The notes beneath the pieces are model-generated. The model saw nothing but the letters and a program-made list of their open reading frames with translations. It searched no databases and was not told the DNA's origin. Positions 8,274 through 15,445 of a DNA stretch of 48,901 nucleotides are shown piece after piece (position 1 is the first letter of the stretch; every line of letters begins with the position of its first letter). Made by a program: the position numbers and the translations under genes. The DNA is taken from contig DAOUDD010000029.1 in NCBI GenBank assembly GCA_034431765.1, positions 1-48,901 on the forward strand. Reading direction: 5' to 3'. This DNA comes from DASYAN01 sp034431765 (GTDB taxonomy: Bacteria > Chloroflexota > Ktedonobacteria > Ktedonobacterales > Ktedonobacteraceae).

Positions 8274-8954
8274 GTGCAGCTCGATTTTCCTGGCGTCTCA
8301 TTGACTGTGCGTGCTGACGCCACGATTTTGATCAGCCAGAGTCCATTGCTTACACTCTCTTCGGCTGTTGTAGGAGGTGGATTTGAGAGGACGCGCACTA
8401 TTCTCAATCGTCGCGTCCCGCTAGACTATGACTGCTCGCATCCTGTGCAGGATCTACAGCAGTTTATGGCTGAGCAAGAATTGCCTGAACCATGTGTCGG
8501 ATTGCTGACCGGAGTGCCGATGCATGGAACACGGATCGTCTCAGTGCGGCAGGGAGAGATCACCGTTGCAAGCGTAATCACCGCAGGCGTAAGCAACGCA
8601 GTAATCTCTGGGCTGACACCCCCTGCCGTATTTGTGCCAGGCACCATCAATACTGTTGTGCTCATTGATGCTCATCTCGTTCCTTCAGCTATGGTCAATG
8701 CAGTTATCACAGCTACGGAGGCGAAAACGAGCGTGTTGCAGGCCTATAATGTGCGCACGAAAGAAGGGAATATGGCAACTGGCACCTCAACGGATGCCCT
8801 GGTGATCGCTTGTACAGGCCGTGGAGAAGCGCTTCCCTATGCCGGTCCCGCAACCGAGGTCGGCTATTTGATCGGTAAGAGCGTGCGGCAGTGTTTATTC
8901 CAGGCGTTGGAACCCTGCGGCGTATTTCCTACGAATAGTAATGAGAGGGCATAA
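8274..8954 (+). CDS. cbiZ: adenosylcobinamide amidohydrolase
   Basis: CbiZ, 226 residues, cleaves the aminopropanol arm of adenosylcobinamide to give adenosylcobyric acid, which CbiB can then use. This lets the cell salvage cobinamide and remodel pseudocobalamin-like corrinoids. Family features seen are SSAVVGGGF near residue 36, GLLTGVPMHG, TAGVSNAV, the NTVVLIDAHL stretch, TEAKTSVLQAYNV and GTSTDALVIACTGRG. The start is GTG at 8274, immediately after the cobD stop, with GGAGG ten bases upstream; the stop directly abuts cobA. The pairing with a B12-uptake protein and a full nucleotide-loop pathway fits a salvage route. Confidence 0.95.
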   Translation: MQLDFPGVSLTVRADATILISQSPLLTLSSAVVGGGFERTRTILNRRVPLDYDCSHPVQDLQQFMAEQELPEPCVGLLTGVPMHGTRIVSVRQGEITVASVITAGVSNAVISGLTPPAVFVPGTINTVVLIDAHLVPSAMVNAVITATEAKTSVLQAYNVRTKEGNMATGTSTDALVIACTGRGEALPYAGPATEVGYLIGKSVRQCLFQALEPCGVFPTNSNERA

Positions 8955-9578
8955 ATGCAAGAGCAGTCAGATTCCGAGCCTCTTGAAGAGCTGAGCGAGG
9001 AGGGACGTGCACGTATCCGACAGCAGCAGGCGGAGGCGCGTGCAAAACGACAGCCAGGCCCGAAGGGGCTGGTTGTGCTTAATACCGGTGATGGTAAAGG
9101 GAAGACAACGGCGGCCCTGGGTGTGTTGATGCGAGCATGGGGACAGAATATGCGCGTCGTGATGCTGCAATTTCTCAAGTCGCAGACCGGCAAGTGGGGC
9201 GAGATTCGCGCCGCTCAGAAGATGGGCGTTGAGGTTATTCCACTCGGCGACGGCTTCACGTGGACAAGCAACGATCTGCAGCATGATCGTGCCCTGGCGC
9301 AGCAGTGCTGGCAGTTGTGCCGTGAGAAAATCGAGAGCAATGCCTACGATGTCGTGATTATGGACGAGATCACCTATCCGCTCAAATATGGCTGGCTCGA
9401 TCTCTCTGACGTGCTTACAACGCTGCGTGCACGTAATCCGTTGCAGCATATTGTCTTAACGGGGCGCGATGCTCTGCCTGAACTGATCGAGTATGCCGAC
9501 CTGGTGACAGAGATGCGCGAGATCAAGCATCCGTACAAAACGCAGGGTGTTCTGGCTCAGAAGGGCCTGGAGTTCTAG
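8955..9578 (+). CDS. cobA: cob(I)yrinic acid a,c-diamide / corrinoid adenosyltransferase (CobA/CobO/BtuR type)
   Basis: ATP:corrinoid adenosyltransferase, 207 residues, that forms the Co-C bond of adenosylcobalamin. The modified P-loop GDGKGKTT is at residues 45-52, preceded by VVLNT as usual in this family. Other motifs are VVMLQFLKSQTGKWGE, VVIMDEITYPLKYGWL, VLTGRDALPELIEYADLVTE and the C-terminal AQKGLEF. The first 35 residues are a charged Glu/Gln/Arg extension. ATG 8955 follows the cbiZ stop with no gap, so it is translated as part of the same operon. The product is the cofactor form needed by the class II reductase encoded at 29858-36445. Confidence 0.95.
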   Translation: MQEQSDSEPLEELSEEGRARIRQQQAEARAKRQPGPKGLVVLNTGDGKGKTTAALGVLMRAWGQNMRVVMLQFLKSQTGKWGEIRAAQKMGVEVIPLGDGFTWTSNDLQHDRALAQQCWQLCREKIESNAYDVVIMDEITYPLKYGWLDLSDVLTTLRARNPLQHIVLTGRDALPELIEYADLVTEMREIKHPYKTQGVLAQKGLEF

Positions 9579-9682
9579 CGAGTATCCTGCAAAATCTTGC
9601 AGTTATGAGTGATCCCGAATTTTCGAGGCGCAGTGCCCACCCCTCGCATCCGTTTTCTCATGGGAGCGCGGGAACGCACAGG

Positions 9683-9836
9683 GCCGTTCAGGGAGACGAT
9701 TTGTGGAACATCTCGCGTAGGGGAAGGCCTTGCACCCTCCTGTATCCCCAAGAGGAGGGCGCAAAGAGCACGAGGCCCTCCCCTACGCGAATCACCACGT
9801 TTTGACACCTTTTTCAAACGTTCGGGATGACTCGTA
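9683..9836. repeat. foldback intergenic repeat, full copy
   Basis: This fills the 369-bp gap between cobA and cobT. Arm 9713-9730 pairs with 9773-9790 at 17 of 18 positions, and an inner arm 9731-9741 pairs with 9753-9763 at 10 of 11, with a nine-base bulge (9764-9772) and an 11-base loop. The flank 9683-9730 aligns without gaps to 40759-40806 (39 of 48 identical). The right end holds AACGTTCGGGATGACTCGTA (9817-9836), which is identical to 15420-15439. It looks like a non-coding mobile foldback element or a structured RNA; open frames across it are not credible genes. Confidence 0.75.
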
Positions 9837-9947
9837 CGAAGGATAAACAGCTTGGAGTTGTCCATCAGCTAGCCTCTCGCACAATGTGTGTCTGGCAGTG
9901 TACCCTGAAAAGGGCAAGTGATTTTGCACCGGGAAGGATTACATATT

Positions 9948-11006
9948 TTGACTGACGATATTTTTGCACTGGCGGCAGCTATTGCCCCTCTCGATCCTAT
10001 AAGCTCCGAACAGGCCAGAGCGCGGCAGGCGCAACTGACCAAGCCTGCTGGAAGCCTGGGGCGATTAGAGGAGATCGTGATCCAGATAGCGGGCATCACC
10101 AAACAGGAAGCTCCTATGCTGCAACGCAAAGCAGTAGTAGTGATGGCTGCTGATCACGGGGTTGCGCGCGAAGGTGTCAGTGCGTACCCCGCCGAAGTGA
10201 CGCCGCAGATGGTGCTCAATTTCCTGCACGGCGGCGCTGCTATTAATGCGCTGGCACGGCAGGCCGGTGCGGAGGTTGTGGTGGTGGACATTGGTGTTGC
10301 TGCTGACCTCGCTCATCCACAACTACTTGTGCGGAAAGTGAGCTATGGAACAGCGAATATGCTGTCGGGTCCGGCCATGACTCTAGAGCAGGCGCAACAG
10401 GCGATCTCTGTCGGCGTTGATGTCTGCACGGATCTGATTGCGCGAGGGGTCGATATAATCGCTATCGGTGAGATGGGGATTGGCAATACCACTGCTGCGA
10501 GTGCCATTGTTGCAGCGCTCACAAGATCTCCAGCCGCTGCTGTAACCGGGCGAGGCACCGGCGTTGACCAGGCGGTGCTTGCGCACAAAGTACGGGTGAT
10601 TGAGGGAGCGCTCGCTCATAACGCTCCCAATCCCGATGATGCGCTGGATGTGCTGGCAAAGGTCGGAGGACTGGAGATTGCCGGACTCGTCGGCGTAATC
10701 CTCGCCGCTGCTGCACGTCGCGTTCCCGTCGTGCTAGACGGCTTTATCGTAAGCGCGGCTGCCCAGGTCGCATGGCGTATCAACCCGCTTGTAGGCAATT
10801 ATCTCTTTGTCGGGCATCTCTCCGTCGAACCTGGGCAACGCATCGTGCTCGAAAAAATGGGCCTGGTCCCATTACTGGACCTGAACCTCCGCCTGGGTGA
10901 GGGGACAGGAGCGGTTCTTGCTCTGCACATTATCGAGGGGGCGCTGCGTACGCACCGTGAAATGGCAACCTTTGCCGAAGCCGGTGTGAGCAATCGGGAA
11001 ACCTAG
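9948..11006 (+). CDS. cobT: nicotinate-nucleotide--dimethylbenzimidazole phosphoribosyltransferase
   Basis: CobT, 352 residues from this start, transfers phosphoribose from nicotinate mononucleotide to the lower-ligand base, making alpha-ribazole-phosphate. Features: TKPAGSLGRLEEI, AADHGVAREGVSAYP, NFLHGGAAINALAR, GEMGIGNTTAASA, GRGTGVD, and LDLNLRLGEGTGA with the catalytic Glu at residue 318 (Salmonella uses Glu317). TTG 9948 is chosen: GGGAAGGA lies nine bases upstream, and the catalytic residue then falls at the family position. A GTG at 9918 would add ten residues but its AGGG site is only three bases away. It is separated from cobA by the foldback repeat, so may have its own transcript. 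No bluB or other base-synthesis gene is seen. Confidence 0.94.
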   Translation: MTDDIFALAAAIAPLDPISSEQARARQAQLTKPAGSLGRLEEIVIQIAGITKQEAPMLQRKAVVVMAADHGVAREGVSAYPAEVTPQMVLNFLHGGAAINALARQAGAEVVVVDIGVAADLAHPQLLVRKVSYGTANMLSGPAMTLEQAQQAISVGVDVCTDLIARGVDIIAIGEMGIGNTTAASAIVAALTRSPAAAVTGRGTGVDQAVLAHKVRVIEGALAHNAPNPDDALDVLAKVGGLEIAGLVGVILAAAARRVPVVLDGFIVSAAAQVAWRINPLVGNYLFVGHLSVEPGQRIVLEKMGLVPLLDLNLRLGEGTGAVLALHIIEGALRTHREMATFAEAGVSNRET

Positions 11007-11640
11007 ATCAAGGTACTCTAGATCCAGGTAATGTCGTTTTCTTTACATTCCTTAGGTAGCCCCATATCAGCTGCTTCAACGGATTCTTTCAGGTTGACAT
11101 AGATGACCTGTGCATTTCACCTGTTTATTCTAATAATCTTCTCTCTTTACTCATTTTTGAATCGATATCGGTTTCTACATCAAGATAGCAGTAAGTACAA
11201 GAACGCATAGTGCACAATAAAAATAACCTACAATATATATACGTTGCTGAAGTGACATCATCACAATTGCACGATCTACCATGATTTCCATGTTTTCCAC
11301 CTCATGCCGCTCAGTATTGCGCAGCAGGCCTTGCAGTGGTTTCTTCCGAGGGAAGCAAGCGAGTGGTAAAGAAAAATAGAGGGTAAGTATCGATCGGAAG
11401 CGTGAGTGGGTAGTGGTGCTTATTGCTCTATGAGAACTTAGTACCTCCTCCGCGTAAAAGGGATCATTCTCTCGTTATAGAAATAAGGCACCATATGCAT
11501 TGTCTTAGAAAAGAATATGTGTACGTGTGTGCACAGCTATGTGAGTAGAATACAAGTCAGGAACCCCATAGCTGAAGCTAGGTGCTTGTAGGGAGGCAAC
11601 TCTTTGTACGCCCATCTGACCAATGAAGGATAACGCGATT
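11007..11640. other. 634-bp intergenic region between cobT and the GH16 gene
   Basis: AT-rich. On the minus strand it contains the possible 38-codon membrane peptide (11175-11291). A TTGACA at 11094 has no matching -10 at 16-18 bp. Nothing else was recognised; the promoter of the GH16 gene could not be placed with confidence. Confidence 0.4.
11175..11291 (-). CDS. possible small single-pass membrane protein, 38 aa
   Basis: The frame starts with ATG at 11291 and stops at 11175-11177. GAGGTGG lies five bases before the ATG, a good Shine-Dalgarno. The N-terminal half (MEIMVDRAIVMMSLQQR) is mixed. The C-terminal half is a 20-residue hydrophobic segment, IYIVGYFYCALCVLVLTAIL, long enough to cross a membrane. 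No family was recognised. The frame stays open upstream without another ATG, so it could also be the remnant of a longer gene. It lies in an otherwise empty region and is antisense to nothing known. Confidence 0.35.
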   Translation of the reverse strand: MEIMVDRAIVMMSLQQRIYIVGYFYCALCVLVLTAILM

Positions 11641-12582
11641 ATGCAATCTGTGCGACGCAATGTTCTGTTGCTCATTTGCCTCATGATCACCGCGTTTGCT
11701 GGTGCATGTGGGAATGCTCAGAATGGTGCTGGGCGCAATACAGTGTATGCAAGGTCTTTTACATTTCCTCATCATCAGCAGTTAAAAGTGTACTCGACTG
11801 AAACACCGAGTGTGACGGTAGTAGCCCCTCCAGGCGGAGAGGCCGAAAATTCTGCACCCTCTCAAGCAGTAAATTCAGTGCCAACTGTGACGGCGGCTCC
11901 GTCTGCCACACCTGCAAACAATGGTGGGACAGGTTCACAGGGAGCCTCAGGTGCAGATCCTCGCTTCCAACCTGTCTTTGACGAAGAGTTTCAAGGAACA
12001 AGCATTGATACAACTAAATGGGTTCCCTACTACGGTCCGAGCACTGACAAAACCTATGCCTTTAATGCTATTGCCTGTCAGATTGGAGGAGGGGAACTGA
12101 CACTCAAGGTTCTGGATCGTGCCCAGGATGGACGGCAATTTACGACCTGCGGCCTGGGGACATGGCAATCACTTGTACAGACGTATGGCAAGTATGAGTT
12201 TCGTGCTCGAACGGATCGCGGTGCGGGCTGGAGTGGGGTTGGTTTGCTCTGGCCGCAGGCAAAGCATTGGCCGCCAGAAATTGATATGTGTGAGTACAAT
12301 GATGCGCGGGATGACTGTGCTTTCACTTTGCACTATGATAGTGATAATAAGCGGCAGGCGAAGCATATTTCTGGTGATTTTACGCAATGGCATGTCTATA
12401 CCGTAGAGTGGACGCCAGGACATTTGCGTTGGCTCGTGGATGGTCAGGTGCGGTTTGAAACTTCAAATAATGTACCGGCTGAACCGATGTGGTTTGGTAT
12501 CCAGGTCGGGACCTTTGAAAATGTCGCAAATCTGGGTGCATATCACGTCGATTGGATTCACATTTACAAATATACTGGTTAG
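11641..12582 (+). CDS. secreted glycoside hydrolase family 16 protein (probable lipoprotein)
   Basis: 313 residues. A signal peptide (LLLICLMITAFAGAC) ends at a Cys that may be lipid-modified, followed by an 85-residue Ser/Thr/Pro/Ala-rich linker. The GH16 beta-sandwich starts near FQPVFDEEFQGTSIDTTKW. The catalytic motif EIDMCE has nucleophile Glu213, Asp215 and acid/base Glu218. Supporting features are WSGVGLLWPQ, YTVEWTPGHLRWLVDG and the closing DWIHIY strand. GH16 members cleave beta-1,3/1,4-glucans, laminarin or related galactans; the exact substrate is not clear. ATG 11641 has AAGGAT ten bases upstream; ATG 11623 is the alternative. It acts outside the cell. Confidence 0.9.
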   Translation: MQSVRRNVLLLICLMITAFAGACGNAQNGAGRNTVYARSFTFPHHQQLKVYSTETPSVTVVAPPGGEAENSAPSQAVNSVPTVTAAPSATPANNGGTGSQGASGADPRFQPVFDEEFQGTSIDTTKWVPYYGPSTDKTYAFNAIACQIGGGELTLKVLDRAQDGRQFTTCGLGTWQSLVQTYGKYEFRARTDRGAGWSGVGLLWPQAKHWPPEIDMCEYNDARDDCAFTLHYDSDNKRQAKHISGDFTQWHVYTVEWTPGHLRWLVDGQVRFETSNNVPAEPMWFGIQVGTFENVANLGAYHVDWIHIYKYTG

Positions 12583-12601
12583 AAGCTTCTTTCTTAGTCT
12601 C

Positions 12602-13312
12602 TCAGGCGTCTTGTTCGATCAAACCGTGGCGGAGGGCGAAGCGGACCAGATGGGTCACATCGCGCAGACCCAGTTTCTCCATCACATTGGCGCGATGAGC
12701 CTGCACGGTTTTGATGCTTAGCATGAGCTGGTTTGCAATCTCCTGATTGGTGTGACCTTCTGCAACAAGGGTCAGGACCTCAAGCTCTCGTGGTGTCAGA
12801 ACGCGTAGCTCGTGGGCGAGGCCAACCTGCTTTGTCTTTCCCTCTTGCTCTTGTACACCTGCTCTGGCTGGTTGTTCGAGACAGAGGCGGATAAGAGCTT
12901 TAGCAAGTCCCGGATAAAGAAAGGCCCCTCCCTCGGCAATGGAGCGAATGGCGGTATAGAGTTCGGTTGGTGCAGCTTTCTTGACAACGTAGCCAGCGGC
13001 TCCAACGCGCAGAGCTTGCAGAAAATACTCCTCGCTTTCATGCATTGTGAGTATCAGGACCTGCGTTGCTTGATAACGAGAGCGAATGATGCGGCAAGCT
13101 TCCAGACCGTCCAGGTTGGGCATGCTGATGTCGAGAACGACAATGTCTGGGGAGAGACGTTCGACGAGTTCTACTGTCTCGCGCCCCGTGCGTGCTTCCC
13201 CAACGACCTCCACATCTGTATGCAGGCTAAGAAGCAATGAGAGTCCCTGGCGCAGAATATCGTGGTCGTCGGCGAGCAGGACACGAATATGCGAGCAAGA
13301 TGTCTCAGACAT
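12602..13312 (-). CDS. NarL/FixJ-family response regulator
   Basis: 236 residues. The receiver domain (about 8-125) has acidic residues Asp15-Asp16, phosphoacceptor Asp61 in VVLDISMP, and a Lys near 112 in VVKKAAP. A linker rich in Gln/Glu follows, then a LuxR-type helix-turn-helix (about 170-232) with LTPRELEVLTLVAEGHTNQEIANQL and KTVQAHRANVMEKLGL. AAGGAT precedes the ATG. Its first codons overlap the end of the kinase gene by eight bases, so kinase and regulator form one unit transcribed leftwards. Target genes are unknown; the convergent GH16 gene ends 19 bp away. Confidence 0.93.
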   Translation of the reverse strand: MSETSCSHIRVLLADDHDILRQGLSLLLSLHTDVEVVGEARTGRETVELVERLSPDIVVLDISMPNLDGLEACRIIRSRYQATQVLILTMHESEEYFLQALRVGAAGYVVKKAAPTELYTAIRSIAEGGAFLYPGLAKALIRLCLEQPARAGVQEQEGKTKQVGLAHELRVLTPRELEVLTLVAEGHTNQEIANQLMLSIKTVQAHRANVMEKLGLRDVTHLVRFALRHGLIEQDA

Positions 13313-14381
13313 GAGCAGGATCCTTCAAGTGCGGAAGAATGGCCTCGACAGTTGTCCCGTGGCCGAGAGTCGAAGTGATGGTGAGAGTGCCCCCCAGCGC
13401 CGCTGCTCGTTCGCGCATCCCAACAATGCCCAGCCCTGTAGAGGATTGTCCTGGATCGTAACCTTTGCCATCATCACAGATACGCAGATGGATCTGTTGG
13501 AAATCCTGCCGAAGTAAGATGTTCACGTGCTGTGCCTGGGCGTGTCGCGCAACGTTCGTCAGGCTCTCCTGTGCGATACGGAACAGGACAGTTTCAACTG
13601 TAGCTGGAAGCATCGAAGCGTGCCGCGTAGATGATGCTAGTTCCCCCTCAATCTGCACACTGACAGCCAGCTTCAAGCGCTGGCAGGCATCCTCTGCTAA
13701 CCAGCGAAAAGCCGCGTTCAAGCCTAGATCGTCGAGCACGCTGGGGCGCAGTTGCAGTGCGAGCACGCGAATATTTTCGAGCGTCTTCTGTGCCAACGTA
13801 GTCAGGGAGGCGAAGCCTCGGCTCAACTGCTCCCGAACATCACGGAGCAGCGTCCCATCAGCAAGAGCCTGGAGCGACTGCCCAAGAATTTCGATATGCA
13901 CCAGAAGCGCGGTCAATTCCTGGCTGCTCTGATCATGAAGTTCAAGCGCAATACGCTGACGCTCCTGTTCTTGAGCCTGTAGGATGAGCATTGCCTGCTC
14001 CTGACGCAGCGTTTGCAGCTTATCGAGCATCGCATTAAAGGCCGACGCAAGTTCGCTGATTTCAGAGTCTGAGGGAGAGATGTTCGCGCGGGCGTCCGTC
14101 TGTCCAGTGCTGACGGCGCGAATTGTTTGAAGCAAGCTGAAAAGCGGGCGGAAGCTGATGCGCATCAGCAGGATGTTGACAAGCAGGCTGATCAGCGCAA
14201 CTGCAACGATGAAGGTTGTATCAATGAAGTAGTGATGCGCCTCCAGGCTCTGACTCGTGATCCACAATGCTACCATGGCCCCGCCGAAGATGAGCAAGCT
14301 ATTCACCAGGATGACTTTCTCAAAGAGGGAAAGACCGAAGCGTTGCGGGGTGAACTTGAATGCTAGCTGTGCTCTCGGCAT
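13305..14381 (-). CDS. membrane sensor histidine kinase, HisKA_3 (NarX/DegS-like) type
   Basis: 358 residues from the chosen ATG at 14381 (14420 is possible). Two membrane helices lie at about 22-42 and 57-75 with only a short loop between them, so it has almost no extracellular sensing domain. A HAMP-like linker follows (RPLFSLLQTIRAVSTG), then the dimerisation/phosphorylation helix ERQRIALELHDQ with His149. The ATPase domain shows FRIAQESLTNVARHA (N box), ICDDGKGYDP (G1), and TGLGIVGMRERAAALGG (G2). It phosphorylates the regulator encoded immediately downstream. The signal is unknown; the tiny loop suggests membrane-internal or cytoplasmic sensing. Confidence 0.92.
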   Translation of the reverse strand: MPRAQLAFKFTPQRFGLSLFEKVILVNSLLIFGGAMVALWITSQSLEAHHYFIDTTFIVAVALISLLVNILLMRISFRPLFSLLQTIRAVSTGQTDARANISPSDSEISELASAFNAMLDKLQTLRQEQAMLILQAQEQERQRIALELHDQSSQELTALLVHIEILGQSLQALADGTLLRDVREQLSRGFASLTTLAQKTLENIRVLALQLRPSVLDDLGLNAAFRWLAEDACQRLKLAVSVQIEGELASSTRHASMLPATVETVLFRIAQESLTNVARHAQAQHVNILLRQDFQQIHLRICDDGKGYDPGQSSTGLGIVGMRERAAALGGTLTITSTLGHGTTVEAILPHLKDPAHV

Positions 14382-14530
14382 GATGCAATTTCGCTTTCTA
14401 CTGTGCTCGTGCCATAGCATTGTCTTTCAAGCGGAGCATAACGAGCAATTCGGCATACTAGTATCTCTTTCTCCAGAGGCTCTTCCAGAGAGTATAGCGC
14501 ACGTTTGAAAACGGGTCAATGTTCCTTGCA

Positions 14531-14917
14531 TCATGTTGCATTGACAGAAAGCTCTCGATGTACTGGTGCGAAGCCGTCGGCCTGGACGATAACTGTGATG
14601 AGCCAGGGACCCACCATAGAGAGTTGCAGCTGTGTGTTGTATCTCCCATGTCCGGTAGGGGCCAATGCGTGCTGATATGCTCCCATGTCCATATTCGTCA
14701 TGTTGATATGTGAAGTAACCTGTGCGCTATCAATAGGAACCCCCTCATGATCGGTCAGGTGAACAGTCAATGTCAACGTCTGGAATGCCTTCGGTGTTGC
14801 TTGATCAAGAGAAAGTTGAAGAGAAGCGGGAATATCTCTGCGCAAAAAGAACGCAAAGGTGAGCACGCTTACACATGAAATGATCAGCACTATCCAGAAA
14901 AAAGGCCGTATACGCAT
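14531..14917 (-). CDS. FixH/YtkA-like membrane-anchored protein
   Basis: 128 residues. An N-terminal membrane anchor (FFWIVLIISCVSVLTFAFFL) is followed by one extracytoplasmic beta-sandwich domain. The segment SHINMTNMDMG with the later APTGHGRYNTQLQLSMVGPWLITV matches the YtkA-like/FixH pattern, where Met and His residues in the M-x-x-M-D-M run may bind copper. Members of this family are often linked to cytochrome oxidase copper supply or to copper export, but no oxidase gene is near here. It is on the same strand as the two-component pair and about 150 bp upstream of the kinase start. Confidence 0.7.
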   Translation of the reverse strand: MRIRPFFWIVLIISCVSVLTFAFFLRRDIPASLQLSLDQATPKAFQTLTLTVHLTDHEGVPIDSAQVTSHINMTNMDMGAYQHALAPTGHGRYNTQLQLSMVGPWLITVIVQADGFAPVHRELSVNAT

Positions 14918-15239
14918 CGCTGGCTGTCTCCTGAGATAAAAGGCTTAGTGTTTGCCTGTTGCACCAGAGAAAGAGCTAGAATTGCATCTATCTATGATTT
15001 CTATGAGATAGAGTATAGACGAAGACTTTTTCGTTGCCTATTAGGATCAATCCTTATTGAATACTCTAAGGTGTGGGTTGTCCTCTGTCAAGAGGCAAAA
15101 GTGAACTTGACCTGCTAGTATGGATGTGCTAAATGTGGAGAAGAGGACTCCAGGGGAAGGGTCAAGATCATGACAAAAACAGGTCGAGAAATGGAGAGAA
15201 TTCGTCTTTCCACATTTCTCTTTCTTCGAGAGGAGAAGC
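14918..15239. other. 322-bp intergenic region, divergent
   Basis: Lies between the leftward FixH-like gene and the rightward peptidase fragment. TTGACC near 15103 and TAAATG 17 bp later form a weak promoter candidate for the fragment at 15240. No gene was recognised. Confidence 0.35.
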
Positions 15240-15443
15240 ATGACTCCAGAAGCCACAGCCTACCTCAACGAGGCGCTGGATATAATCCAGCAGAATGCTC
15301 TTAAGAGAGAGCAGGTCAACTGGCACGAGGTGCGACATGAGGTGTCTGACCTGGTGAAAGAGGCCGAGATTCCCGCAGATACCTATGTCGCCATTAAGAT
15401 AGCCTTAGCCAGCAGTTTCAACGTTCGGGATGACTCGTATTAG
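15240..15443 (+). pseudogene. truncated S41-family peptidase, N-terminal fragment
   Basis: 67 codons with a strong GAGGAGA ribosome-binding site. The peptide YLNEALDIIQQNALKREQVNW, then EIPADTYVAIKIALA, matches the N-terminus of S41 (C-terminal-processing-like) serine peptidases, which typically read 'YLDEALDIMQ...NRxxIDW...ADTYPAIRxAL'. The real enzymes run for hundreds of residues. Here the frame breaks after IALAS, and the last residues (FNVRDDSY) are encoded by AACGTTCGGGATGACTCGTA, a 20-bp piece identical to the end of the foldback repeat at 9817-9836. The rest of the peptidase gene is absent. The upstream signals are intact, so a short peptide might still be made. The family match is from memory. 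Confidence 0.65.
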
Positions 15444-15445
15444 GC

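Noticed and set aside
9575..9865. Open frames on both strands between cobA and cobT
   Set aside because: They are made of the foldback repeat; Arg/Pro/Ser-rich translations, no ribosome-binding sites.
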